Shown piece after piece: positions 22,020 through 33,540 of a stretch of DNA of 64,000 nt (the first letter of the stretch is position 1; the number at the start of each line of letters is the position of its first letter). This stretch comes from Symsagittifera roscoffensis (taxonomy: Eukaryota > Xenacoelomorpha > Acoela > Convolutidae), in contig NC_087062.1 of assembly GCF_963678635.1 (NCBI RefSeq), positions 96,403,705-96,467,704 on the forward strand. The letters run 5' to 3'. The notes under the pieces were generated by a model, which worked only from the letters and a program-made list of their open reading frames with translations, searched no databases and was not told the origin of the DNA. The position numbers and the translations under genes are program-made.

Positions 22020-23690
22020 TGCCAATTTTAAAAAAATTAAATACAAAAGGGTCCCTTCCGTTTAATTAGGATGGGGCCATACCAGTTTAAAAATTGCGTA
22101 TGTAAAAAAAAACTGTATAATTGTATAAATCAAGTCATATATCAACTTTAAATGCATCTTCGTAACGTTAATTTAATTTAGGAAAATCAGAGGGGAAAAA
22201 CTACTCTGCTTCGCAATGAAAATTCTTCGCTGATATTTGTAGTTCGTCAGCGTTACGTAATAATTGTATGCATCTTTCAGCAGTTTTCTCGATGTTTTGG
22301 AATGGTGATTAAAAAAGGTTCACGTCGAAGAAAGTGCGGCTAAATCGGACTCTGAAAACTCCAGAGTCCGTTTGCTTTAACATTGAGTCTTGCCTCGTCT
22401 GCAGTTTAAACTGAATTGTTGACAAAGCTTTCGCCTTGCAAAAGCTAAAGTTTCGGCTCAATCTAGACGTCAAGGCGAACCTCATTTATGAGGTGGGTGC
22501 GTGTGTCTATAATTTCAGTGTGTCTTATAAGTGTGTAACCACCCTTTGCGTAGTGCAGAGCGTGGGTCAGGTTAAAATTTGCGCCACATGAACGTGTGAG
22601 TGGGATTCTGGTCGGTTCCCATACGTATTTTAAGTAAATACTATCCTTGAATTCTGATTTACTTAGGATGACGTTGTATCTGCTCTATTGTAGGGCCTTG
22701 AGCCAGTAAGAAGCTCCCCTTTTTATTGTTTTCATTTGAGTAGTCTATGATATTTTTTCTTCTGTTTTGTTCTATCAGTTTTTAATATTTCAATATTTGT
22801 ACCATTTTTCTCTTGCTGTGTTTTTGCTGTAACCAGATTTTGAGATCCCTGTACTAGTTATGTTTCGTTAGCCCAGTCTATGTACTTTTCATGTTTGGAT
22901 GGCAGCTTGGTGCCAAAGTCGAGCTTTTTAAGGGGTAACGGAACTGAGGGCTTAATGTGTCTTTACCGACTAGGTTAGTTATTAGTTGTTTTTTAACATT
23001 ATTTTTACATGTTTCTATGAATTCCATAATATTAGGCATGTTCTGATTAAAATTGAAAGTTTTCTTGGCATAAACGTTTTAAGGGCAGGTTTTAGCGATT
23101 CTGGTTAATTTTTCAAAACTTTGAATTGCTCAATCTGCTGAAACTCGTGGTTATATTTCTCTTTAACCTGATAATTTGGCTGTTTTATCATGGTAGCCAC
23201 AAAACTTGACTCCCGATACAATTTTATCCAAGACAGTTCCTAGGTTGCATACGACTTTTGGGTTACCTTGTCTGCTGATAAAACTTTTATGAGGGCTTTT
23301 ACAGTTAGACCATACCTGACCAATGGTAGCGGATCGCTGGGTTGTCCGTTCTTGACATCAGATGGTTTTTTGTTAAAAACCAAATTAGATGGATTGTTGT
23401 AAGAATTCTTAATTGCTGCTAAAAGAATGGGCAGGTGTTTTCGATGTTTTTCAAGGCCAATTTTTTTATTTATTACTTCATTCGCGGAGGACATGCTGTA
23501 TTGACCTCTTAGCGTATGAATTGTATATTCAATGCCACTTTTTTGTCCTAGACCGATTTGGTAGTCAAAATCTAGCGACTTGATTTCGTTTTTTAAGCTT
23601 TTGGCCATTGTTCGTCCTAGTATCTTACGCGCAACCTCTCCTAATCTATTGTTCTACTCCTTGATTTATATTGAAGGGTTAAAACCTACA
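22020..23690 (-). pseudogene. antisense non-LTR element with partial reverse transcriptase, unit 4
   Basis: This is nearly identical to 19,745-21,325 but extends further upstream. The open piece 23,240-23,608 adds AKSLKNEIKSLDFDYQIGLG and QKSGIEYTIHTLRGQYS, the N-terminal fingers of the reverse transcriptase, and a GEVARKILGRTM-like segment is readable to about 23,640. It carries the same corrupted DPLPLVR and SYAT sites as unit 3, so the two derive from one defective template. Confidence 0.7.
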
Positions 23691-23966
23691 TGCCTTGTAT
23701 GGTTCCGTTTTTTCTGGGTCTAATTCTTCTGAAGCAAAGTTTTTGGCAGTTTTAGCTATTTTTTTGAAATCTCAATTAATTAGTGTCCGAATTGTGTTAA
23801 AACACGTCTCCATTCGTTTGTATCATAGCCAAATAGTCCACGAGATCCATGTGTATTCATGTCTGTGTCTTAAAATGTTTATCTGATAATTATTGATGGA
23901 AAAGTTTTGTTTCATTTCAGACTGGTGTTATATAGCTATTAGCAAAAGGTTCACATGGTGGGTGCT

Positions 23967-24320
23967 TCACAATAAGAAATCATGCCTTGTGTCCGTTAAA
24001 TTTACTATTGCGCTTGATATTTTTCTGGTATTCATTTGTGTGTTGAACTGCTGAATAGGGGATTTGACCGTGTGTCTTGAGTTGTTACAGGTTTTATAGA
24101 GGAGGGTTCTTTTGAGTTTTGTAAGTGTGGGGCGGTGGAAGGGTGGGGTGCACTTAGGAGAGCATTTTGTAGCTGCGGTTGCATTGTAGAAAGATTGCAT
24201 TGTAGGAAGAATGCATTGGTGTATGTCATTAGCTGTGTGAGATTGGGAGAGGCAGCGACGACAGCTGAAATCATCATGTTGATCACTGCTGCGGGCTAGG
24301 CCGCTGCATTTTTCATGCAT
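23967..24320 (-). pseudogene. PHD-finger-like fragment, copy 1
   Basis: On minus, MHEKCSGLARSSDQHDDFSC RRC resembles the second half of a PHD zinc finger (H..C..L, then C..C). The first half, CSVCENSLLGKDVRY, is in another frame just upstream (to about 24,380) because about 11 bases are missing relative to other copies. PHD-like fingers occur in the first ORFs of some retrotransposons, which fits the setting. Downstream (24,000-24,200) is Pro/Thr-rich. Confidence 0.55.
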
Positions 24321-25299
24321 AAGAAGTAACGAACATCTTTTCCTAGCAAGCTGTTTTCACAAACAGAGCAATGTATTTGAGGTTTGAGTAGACATTTGAG
24401 GAGAGACGGCGGTGTCAAGATAGCCAGAAAAAATATTAATTTTTTTTGCAAGAAAATTAGTAAAGAAATCCTTACCGTAGAAAAAGAAGTAGAAGCCACG
24501 AAGGCAGAAACTTTGAAGGGTTAGATTTAAGTTAAGATTAAGTGAGACAAAAAATGTATGGTTGTAAAAAAATTTTTTCAAATAAAGCAACAGATGATTA
24601 GAAGAAAAAATTTGCGAGTTACTTCAGGTTTACTACATCTCTGAATTGTTTTGGGGTTGATCAGTGTCTGGGGTTGAAACATTTTAGTGATGATATTAAT
24701 CAAGGTGTTCCACTGTCGTCTATATCTTGCTGATACAGCCTTTTATCATTGTATCCAGCAACTGTTGTTGCTGTATTCGGGCGCTTTGGTCTGTATTGCA
24801 AGTGTGTTTTGATAGATTTGGTCATTGAAGTCACTGCAACTAGTATCTCTGAAAAATCTGCGTATGATTTGAAACTGCGGCATCTCAGACAACGGGAGCG
24901 AGACAAAAAAGCAATTTGAGACATGGTGTGGCGGGGTGGTTTTCGAATCTGTTCAACTGGATTTTTAATTGGTTTTAAAGAAGACAGGGGCGAAGAAAAT
25001 AGGTTCAATTACTATTTAAAAAAATTTGAAAATAAAAATAAGAAAAAGTAGTGGTAAAAGCTGAGGTTATTCCAGCTCACATCTCCTTGCGTCTAAACAC
25101 GCTCAAAAAACTCTACTCACCTACGTATGGGACGGCGAGATTCGATAAAATAATCAGAGTCAATGAGGAAAACCGAGCACTTGTTAATAGGTTTTTTACA
25201 TAAAAGTTAGGCTAACCAGTAATTACTCGTCGATCGAAACAACAATGTTTTTCAGTTACAGAAAAGTTTGCAATTAATAAAATCTTGCTTCTTTAAGTT

Positions 25300-27600
25300 T
25301 TTTAAACAAACTTCACAATTTTTCCAAAACCGACTTTGTCGCTTCTAAGTTAACCTAAATCAACCTAAGACGAAATAAGTAAGAAGAAATTTTTAAAAAC
25401 TTCAAAGAAAAAATGAGAACTTAATGGAACCAAAATTGTTTTTGCAAAAAAAGTCCTTGGCTAAACCAAATATTCAAAATATTTTTCCTTGTTTTACCGG
25501 CTCATTTCAAAGTTTCTGTTAGACACAGAGGCAAAACTGAGCTTCGCATCACTTGCAAAACAACAATTATAGAATGAAAGCATTATGATGCTCAAAAATT
25601 AGCAAGCAGCACTTCGAACAAGGTTAAGATTGACCCAGGAAGTGAAAAAAAACGAGACAAAGACTGTTCATTGCTTTTGCCTTAGTTTCATTAATTTTTA
25701 CCAAGAGTTTCTATTGAGGTTGACAATGCTTTCGGAAAAACTGGTCCTCTTGTAAAAATCGCCCGGAAACTACACAGCGAAGGAAATAGATAAAGTCCCC
25801 ATTGACAAATGGCTCATTCCATAGTCTTTAATATATGTTTTTCACCATCTCAACCTAGCCACTCTAAATTTGATCTGTTTAAGGGTCAATAATCATTTTC
25901 CAGAATTTTTGAAAAAAGTAAACTTTAAACGTTTTTGCAACAATGTGCAAGCTCATTACAATAAATTAAACAATATGGAGAAAAACGTCACTTTAAAAAT
26001 GTACTTATTTTACTTCAAAAAACTTTACTCTAAGCAGTCGTGTTAATTAAAAGCCAATTATCTTTTGGCCTAATTAGCTTTCAGCCAAATTGTTGTGCTA
26101 AACGTAATAAATAGATGTGATTTGTTTGATGTTTGTGCCTGTTTGACGAGCGCCCTTTGAGAGATTTTAGAGACCATCCTCTGGTCTGGGGAAGGAATTC
26201 CTAGCCTGGGTAATCTGATGATGCCCAACTGGACTTTCTGAGCTCGTGTGAAACTGTTTCTTATGAGCTACTTTAAGAGGCTTCATGTTTTTTTTTCGAA
26301 ATAAGTTTTTAATACCTTTTTCTTTATCTATAAAACTCCGTTGCTGTTAATATGGATTAATTCAGTCCACCTGAGAATCTTTTTTTTCTTTTTACTTTTA
26401 CGCCTTGCCGTCAACATGAAGAGAAACAAGAAAGAGTGTAGAAGCAAAGAACGCCTAAAGCTTTCGGGACTTTTAAATAACACTAGCTGTGATTCTTAGC
26501 AAAGAAGATCTAATGAATTCATTGTCTTATTTATTTTGTTGATGTGAAATCTGCCAATAACGCTTCAATTGGCAATATTTTTTTTCCAGATATTTATGTA
26601 ACCATAGCCATTTCTAATGCTCGAGTACTCAAAAGATTACCTATGGATTCGCGTGTTCATCTGCTGGAAGTCCTTTGTATGAAATTAAGAAACTTTTCTG
26701 CAGGTAGAGAACGTTACCTATTGACTGGTTTTTCTGACGTCCTTTTTGCTTTTTGAGCACAATTCGAAAAAATTGTCGCAAATAAACAATAGCTATGAAT
26801 GTTTTAATACACAAAAAATTAAGACCAAAAATAGTTGCATTGCCTAAAACCCTCCAAAAGGCTCAAGTCCACCATAGAAGTATCTCTAGGAGATTAAAAA
26901 AAGTACTCAACAGAAAGCTCGATGAGAGAAATATTAAGGTATAAATAAGCCTGGCCACTTCACATTTCAACATAGCACCTTTTTCATATGAAAAATTGGC
27001 ATCTAAGCACAACAAAGTCTTGTTATTAATGCGCCAGAACCGAAAGCGTCGATAATTTTTTTAAACTGAGTTCGATGTCTACAAAGCAATTAAGTTTTTC
27101 CTAATGGCTCGAGAGCCGGTCCGGACAAGGTTGTTCCGCAAGATGAAAGCTTGCAAGCGATTGCCACCTGCGACAGGCTCAGAAGCATCGCGTCTAAATT
27201 CATGGGCAGAAGGCTTTTGCTGAGCGACGAAAATTCTGTTCGAGTTTTTAGGTAGAATGTGGTACTAAACGAGGCTGCACATTCCAATGGAAACCTTAGA
27301 GAGCGTGATGACAACCCGAAGCGATCAGTTTTATTTGAAATTTATTATAGTAATGCATGTAATGGGCTTAAAAGAAAAAGTATGCTGAACCCGATTTTTC
27401 CAACCGCCCCTATTTTACCAATACACTCAATGCGTCTTCGGTAAACAGAGTTACCTTTTTTACGGAAACTCCATCATTATGTCTGAGGAAGTAACACAAC
27501 ATTGGGTCTCCGAGGCTCCAAGGTTGTATGCTGAAACAGTATAGACACTAACAAAAAACCTTGAATCCTCAAAAAATGCTTAACATTCAGATGACAAAAA
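25300..27600. repeat. 2.3-kb segment duplicated 8.2 kb downstream, copy A
   Basis: This matches 33,540-35,830 along its whole length with roughly 80-85% identity by eye and many small indels. One block (26,519-26,635) is identical. Short plus-strand frames are shared (NIFFPDIYVTIAISNARVLK at 26,570-26,630 and MVLNEAAHSN from 27,259). Copy A may hold one intact exon, described separately. Confidence 0.75.
26590..26704 (+). other. candidate exon in duplicated segment, unknown protein
   Basis: A T-rich tract ending in CCAG precedes ATATTTATGTAACC, and TTTTCTGCAG is followed by GTAGAG, so both splice signals are plausible. The frame between them is open and reads IYVTIAISNARVLKRLPMDS followed by RVHLLEVLCMKLRNFSA. 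The first part lies in a block identical in the other copy 8,220 bp away, where the frame is broken by a deletion. I do not recognise the protein. It could be a host exon or part of an undescribed element. Confidence 0.3.
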
Positions 27601-27824
27601 ACTAGCCAACGATTTTAAGATTGTGCTGCAACACCCTAAAAAACACACTAAAGAACGAAGAACGATATGGCTTAGGCCTAAGCAAAGAAAGTATAATCTA
27701 TTGTTTTAGGTCCGACCACAAGTACGCAATACAATACAATAGAAGGTCAATTTGAGGAGGGTGTAGAAAACTTGACGAGGGAACAAGTAAAGAAAGAATA
27801 CGGCTGTCCGCTTCTTACTTCGAG

Positions 27825-28088
27825 TTAATTTTTTTGACTCCTGACTACAAGAATTATATCTGGGGTGACTTTGTAGAAAGATTGCATTGTAGGAAGATTG
27901 CATTGGTGTTTGTCGTTAGCTCTGTGAGATTGGGAGGGGCAGCGACGACAGCTGAAATCATCATGGTGATCACTGCTGCGGGCTAGGCCGCTATATTTTT
28001 CATGCATGTAGCCTGAGCATGTGAAGTAACACACAACTTTTCCTAGCAAGCTGTTTTCAAAAAAAAAGCAATGTGTTTGAGTAGACAT
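27825..28088 (-). pseudogene. PHD-finger-like fragment, copy 2
   Basis: An 87-codon open piece on minus contains SLLGKVVCYFTCSGYMHEKY and SGLARSSDHHDDFSCRRC. Both halves of the finger are in one frame here, but the first CxxC is degraded (FFFEN) and one Cys is Tyr (HEKY for HEKC). It is the best-preserved reading of the domain in the array. Confidence 0.55.
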
Positions 28089-29499
28089 TTGAGGAGAGAC
28101 GGCAGTGTCAAGTTAGCAAGAAAAATTTTCGCTTTTCCTTTCATGAAAAACAGTGAAGAAACCCTTATCGTAGAAACAAAAATGGAGGCCATGAACGCGG
28201 AAGCTTTGAGGGGCGAGATTTAGGTTGAGATTAGGTGAGACAATAAATGTGTCTGGTTGTACAAATCTTTTTTTTTCAAACTGATTAACACATGATCAAA
28301 AGAAAAAAGTTGCGAGTTACCTCAGTTTTATTACAGCTCTGAGATATTTTGGGGTTGATCAGTGTCTGGGGTTGAGGCATTTTAGTGATGATATTAACCA
28401 AGATGTTCCACTGTCCTCTATTTCTTTTGGATACAGCATTTTATCATCGTATCAAGCAACTGTTGTTACTGTATTTGGGCGCTTTGGTCTGTATTGCAAA
28501 ATTGTTTTGATAAATTTGGTCATTGAAGTCACTCCAACTAGTATCTTCGAAAACGCCGGTATGCGTATGGCTTGATACTGCGGCATCTACTTGACACCAA
28601 GACAACGGGAGCGAGAAAAGAAGCTCTTCGAGACATGGTGTGTCTGGGGGGGTTTTCGAAGCTGTTCAATTGGATTTTTAATTGGTTTTAAATGAGACAG
28701 GGGCGAAGTAAAGAAGTGCAAAAATTATGAACATTTTTAAAAAAAAGAGAGAAAGTAGTGGTAAAATCTGAGGTTGTTCCACCAGCTCACGCCTTCTTGC
28801 GTCCAAATACGCCAAAAAAACTCTACTCACCCACACGTCTAGGACGGCGAGATTTGGTAAGATAATCAGAGTCAATGAGTAAAACCCAGCACTAGTTAAT
28901 TGGTTTATCACAAAAGTTAGGCTAACCGATATTTACTCATCGATCGAAACAACAAACTTTTTAATTACAGGAAACTTTGCAATAAGTACCATCTTGTTTC
29001 GTTAAGTTTTTTAAAAAAACTTGATAACATTCGTAAAACCCACATTGTTGCTTCTAAATCAACCTAAGTCAATCTAGGAAGAAATGAGAAAATTTTGAAA
29101 ACTACAAAAAAAATTGAGAAAAAAATGGAGCCAAAATTGTTTTTGTAACAAAAATGTTCTTAGCTGAACCAAATTTTCAAAATGCTTGTCCTTTTATTAC
29201 CGGCTCAGTTCAAATTTTTTGTTATAAACAGAGGCGAAACTGAGCTTCGCATCACGTAAAATACGACAATTATAGAATGAAATCAATATGACGCTCAAAA
29301 ATGAAAAAGTCAATTTGAGAAGGATGTCAAAAAATTAAATTGAAACTAGCGAATCAGCAGAAAGCTTGACGAGGGAAATATTGAAGAAAGAACAAATCTG
29401 ACCGCTTCATAATTCGAGTTAGTTTTTTTGACTCCTAACTTCAAGAATTGTATCTGGGATGAGTTTGTAGAAAGATTGCGTTGTAGTAAGATTGCATTG

Positions 29500-29680
29500 G
29501 TGTTTGTCGTTAGCTATGTGAGATTGGGAGGGGCAGCGACGACAGCTGAAATCATCATGGTGATCACTGCTGCGGGCTAGCCGCTACAAGTTTTGAGCAT
29601 GTAGCCTGAGCGTGTGAATTAACACACAATTTTCCTAGCAAGCTGTTTTCACAAAAAAAGCAATGTGATTGAGTAGACAT
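29500..29680 (-). pseudogene. PHD-finger-like fragment, copy 3
   Basis: The minus-strand match to copy 2 includes the block complementary to GATCACTGCTGCGGGCTAG. A one-base loss near 29,580 (GGGCTAGCCG for GGGCTAGGCCG) breaks the frame between the two finger halves. Confidence 0.5.
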
Positions 29681-31829
29681 TTGAGGAGAGACGGCAGTGT
29701 CAAGTTAGCAAGGAAAATTATCGCTTTTCTTTGCAAGAAAAACAGTAAAGAAATCCTTACCGTATAAACAGAAATGGAAGCCATGAAGGCAGAACTTTTG
29801 AGGGGAGAGATTTAGGTTGAGATTAGGTGAGACAATAAATGTGTCTGATTGTACAAATCTTTTTTTAAAACTAATTAACACATGATTAAGAGAAAAATGT
29901 TGCGAGTTACTTCAAATTTATTACAGCTCTGAGTTGTTTTGGGGTTGATCAGTGTCTGGGGTTGAAACATTTTAGTGATGATATTAATCAAGGTGTTCCA
30001 CTGTCGTCTATATCTTGCTGATACAGCCTTTTATCATTGTATCCAGCAACTTTTGTTGCTGTATTTGGGCGCTTTGGTCTGTATTGCAAGTGTGTTTTGA
30101 TAGATTTGGTCATTGAAGTCACTGCAACTAGTATCTCTGAAAAATCTGCGTATGGTTTGAAACTGCGGCATCTCAGACAACGGGAGCGAGACAAAAAAGC
30201 AATTTGAGACATGGTGTGGCGGGGTGATTTTCGAATCTGTTCAACTGGATTTTTAATTGGTTTTAAAGAAGACAGGGGCGAAGAAATTAGGTTCAATTAC
30301 TATTTAAAAAAATTTGAAAATAAAAATAAGAAAAAGTTGTGGTAAAAGCTGAGGTTATTCCAGCTCTCATCTCCTTGCGTCTAAACACGCTCAAAAATCT
30401 CTACTCACCTACGTATGGGACGGCGAGATTCGATAAAATAATCAGAGGAAAACCGAGCACTTGTTGATAGGTTTTTTATAAAAGTTAGGCTAACCAATAA
30501 TTACTCATCGATCGAAACAACAATGTTTTTCAGTTACAGAAAAGTTTGCAATTAATAAAATTTTGCTTCTTTAAGTTTTTTTAAACAAACTTCACAATTT
30601 TTCCAAAACCGACTTTGTCGCTTCTAAGTTGCGAGTTACCTCAGTTTTATTACAGCTCTGAGATGTTTTGGGATTGATCAGTGTCTGGGGTTGAGGCATT
30701 TTAGTGATGATATTAACCAAGATGTTCCACTGTCCTCTATTTCTTTTGGATACAGCTTTTTATCATCGTATCCAGCAACTGTTGTTACTGTATTTGGGCT
30801 TTGGTCTGTATTGTAAAACTGTTTTGATGGATTTGGTCAGTGAAGTCACTCCAACTAGTATCTTTGAAAAAGCAGGTATGCGTATGGCTTGATACTGCGG
30901 GATCTACCTCACACCAAGACAACGGGAGCGAGAAAAGAAGCTCTTTGAGACATGATGGGTTAGGGTGATTTTCGAATCTGTTCAATTGGATTTTTAATTG
31001 GTTTTAAATGAGACAGGGGTGACGTAAAGAGGTGCAAAAACTATTAAAAATTTTTTATAAAAAGAAGAGAAAGTAGTGGTAAAAGCTGAGTTTGCTCCAC
31101 CAGCTCACGCTTTCTTGCGTCTAAATACGCCAGAAAAACTCTACTCACCTACGTCTGGGACGGCGAGATTTGGTAAGATAACCAGAGTCAATGAGGAAAA
31201 CCCAGCACTAATTATTAGGTTTATCACAAAAATTAGGCTAACCGATATTTACTCATCGATCGAAACAACAAACTTTTATATTTACAGGAAACTTTGCAAT
31301 TAATACCATCTTCCTTCATTAGGTTTTTTAAAAAATCTTCACAACTTTCGTTAAACCAACATTGTCGCTTCTAAGTCAACCTAAGTCAATCTGGGAAGAA
31401 ATAAAAAAAGAGGAAAATTTTGAAAACTTCAATGAAAAAATGAGAACAAAATGGAACCAAAGTTGTTTTTGCAAAAAAAATGTCCTTAGCTGATTCAAAT
31501 GTTCAAACTATTTGTCCTTGCATTACCTGCTCACTTCAAACTTTCTGTTATACACAGAGGCGAAACTGAGCTTCGCGTCACTTACAATACTATAATTATA
31601 GAATGAAAGCAATTTGACGCTCAAAAATTAAAAGGTCAATTTGAGGAGGATGTCAAAAAACACAAATCAGCAGAAAGCTTGACGAGGGAAATATTAAATA
31701 AAGAATAAGGCTGGCAGCCTCAGATTTCGAGTTAGCTTTTTTTTGATCCTAGCTACAAGAAACATTTCTGGCGGAAGTTTGTAGAAAGATTGCCTGGTAG
31801 GAAGATTTCATTAGTTTATGTCGTTAGCT

Positions 31830-32172
31830 ATGTGAGATTGGAAGGGGACATCGACGACAGCTGAAATCATCATGGTGATCACTGCTGCGGGCTAGGCCGC
31901 TACATTTTTCATGCATGTAGCCTGAGCATCTGAGGTAACACACACATTTTCCTAGCAAGCTGTTTTCACAAATAAAACAAATTGTTTGAGTAGACATTTG
32001 AGGGAGACGGCAGTGTCAAGTTAGCAAGAAAAACTGTCGCTTTTCTTTGCCAGAAAAACAGTAAAGAAATCCTTACCGTAGAAGCAGAAATGGAATCCAT
32101 GAAGGCAGAAGTTTTAAGGGGTAAGATTAAGGTTGAGATTAGGTGAGACAATAAAAGTGTCTGGTTATACAA
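31830..32172 (-). pseudogene. PHD-finger-like fragment and upstream region, copy 4
   Basis: The minus-strand finger remnant (31,840-32,000) is preceded by an open piece at 31,966-32,172, MYNQTLLLSHLISTLILPLK onwards, including SAFMDSISASTVRISLLFF. That last string recurs with substitutions in the other units. Function unknown. Confidence 0.45.
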
Positions 32173-33260
32173 ATCTTTTTTTCAAATTAAACAACACATG
32201 GTTAAAAGAAATTAGTCGCGAGTTACCTCAGATTTATTACAGCTCTGAGTTGTTCTGGGGTTAACACATTTGATGATGATTTTAACTAAGGTGTTCCACT
32301 GTCGTCTATTTTTTGTGGATACAGCTTTTTATCATCGTATCCATCAACTGTTGTTACTGTATTTGGGCTTTGGTCTGTATTGTAAAACTGTTTTGATGGA
32401 CTTGGTCAGTGAAGTCACTCCAACTAGTATCTTTGAAAAGGCAGGTATGCGTATGGCTTGATACTGCGGCATCCGCCTGCCACCAAGACAACGGGAGCGA
32501 GAAAAGAAGCTCTTTGAGACATGGTGTGTCGGGATGATTTTCAAATCTGTTCAATTGGATTTTTAATTGGTTTTAAAGGAGACAGGGGTGACGTAAAGAG
32601 GTGCAAAAACTATTAAAAATTTTTTATAAAAAGAAGAGAAAGTAGTGGTAAAAGCTGAGTTTGCTCCACCAGCTCACGCTTTCTTGCGTCTAAAAACGCC
32701 AGAAAAACTCTACTCACCTACGTCTGGGACGGCAAGATTTGGTAAGATAACCAGAGTCAATGCGGAAAACCCAGCGCTATTTAACAGGTTTATTACAAAG
32801 AATAAGGCTAACCGATAACCAATCGATCAAAACAACAAACTTTCTTAGTTACAGAAAACTTTGCAATTAATACCATCTTGCTTCACTAAATTTTTGAAAA
32901 CAACTTCATAAATTTCGTAAGACCCACATTATCCCTTCTAAGTCAACTTGAGTCAATCTAGGACGAAATAAGTGGGACGAAAATTTTAAAAACTTCAAAG
33001 AAAAATGAGAACAAAATGGATCCAGAATTGTTTTTAGCAAAAAAAATTGTCCGTAGTTGAACCAAGTGTTCAAAAAATTTGTCCTTGTATTACCAGCTCA
33101 TTTCAAAGTTTCTGTTAGACACAGAGGCAAAACTGAGCTTCGCATCATTTACAATACTATAAATATAGAATGAAAGCAATTTGACGCTAAAAAATTAAAA
33201 GGTCAATTTGAGGAGGATGTCAAGAAACACAAATCAGCAGAAAGCTTGACGAGGGAAATA

Positions 33261-33540
33261 TTAAATAAAGAATAAGGCTGGCAGCCTAATATTTCGAGTT
33301 AGCTTTTTTTTGCTCCTAGCTACAAGAAACATTTCTGGCGGAAGTTTGTAGAAAGATTGCGTGGTAGGAAGATTACATTGGTTTATGTCGTTAGCTATGT
33401 GAGATTGGAAGGGGGCAGCGACGACAGCTGAAATCATCATGGTGATCACTGCTGCGGGCTAGGCCGCTACATTTTTCATGCATGTAGCCTGAGCATGTGA
33501 GCTAACACGCAAATTTTCCTAGCAAGCTGTTTTCACTAAT
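33261..33540 (-). pseudogene. PHD-finger-like fragment, copy 5, truncated
   Basis: The finger block is followed (higher coordinate) by an abrupt jump at about 33,536, from CTAGCAAGCTGTTTTCACTA into sequence that belongs before the 8.2-kb duplicated segment. The upstream part present in other units is missing. Confidence 0.45.

Larger units (their letters stand above)
15242..23690. repeat. composite tandem array of Penelope-like 3' ends and antisense non-LTR 3' ends
   Basis: Each unit reads: Penelope-like linker and GIY-YIG domain on plus, its 3' tail (CAGGACTCA.TAAACGCGA anchor at about 15,265, 16,854, 18,437, 19,195, 21,476), then the 3' tail and nuclease end of the non-LTR element on minus. 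Units differ by how much of the non-LTR element they retain: about 0.5 kb in the first two, none of the coding part in the third, up to the reverse transcriptase in the last two. Partial tandem organisation is a known habit of Penelope-like elements. The tail-to-tail junction with a second retroelement repeated in every unit implies that the fusion came first and amplification later. Confidence 0.8.

Noticed and set aside
15242-23690. Regularly repeated array considered as CRISPR or satellite
   Set aside because: Units are kilobase-scale retroelement fragments with protein homology and unequal lengths.
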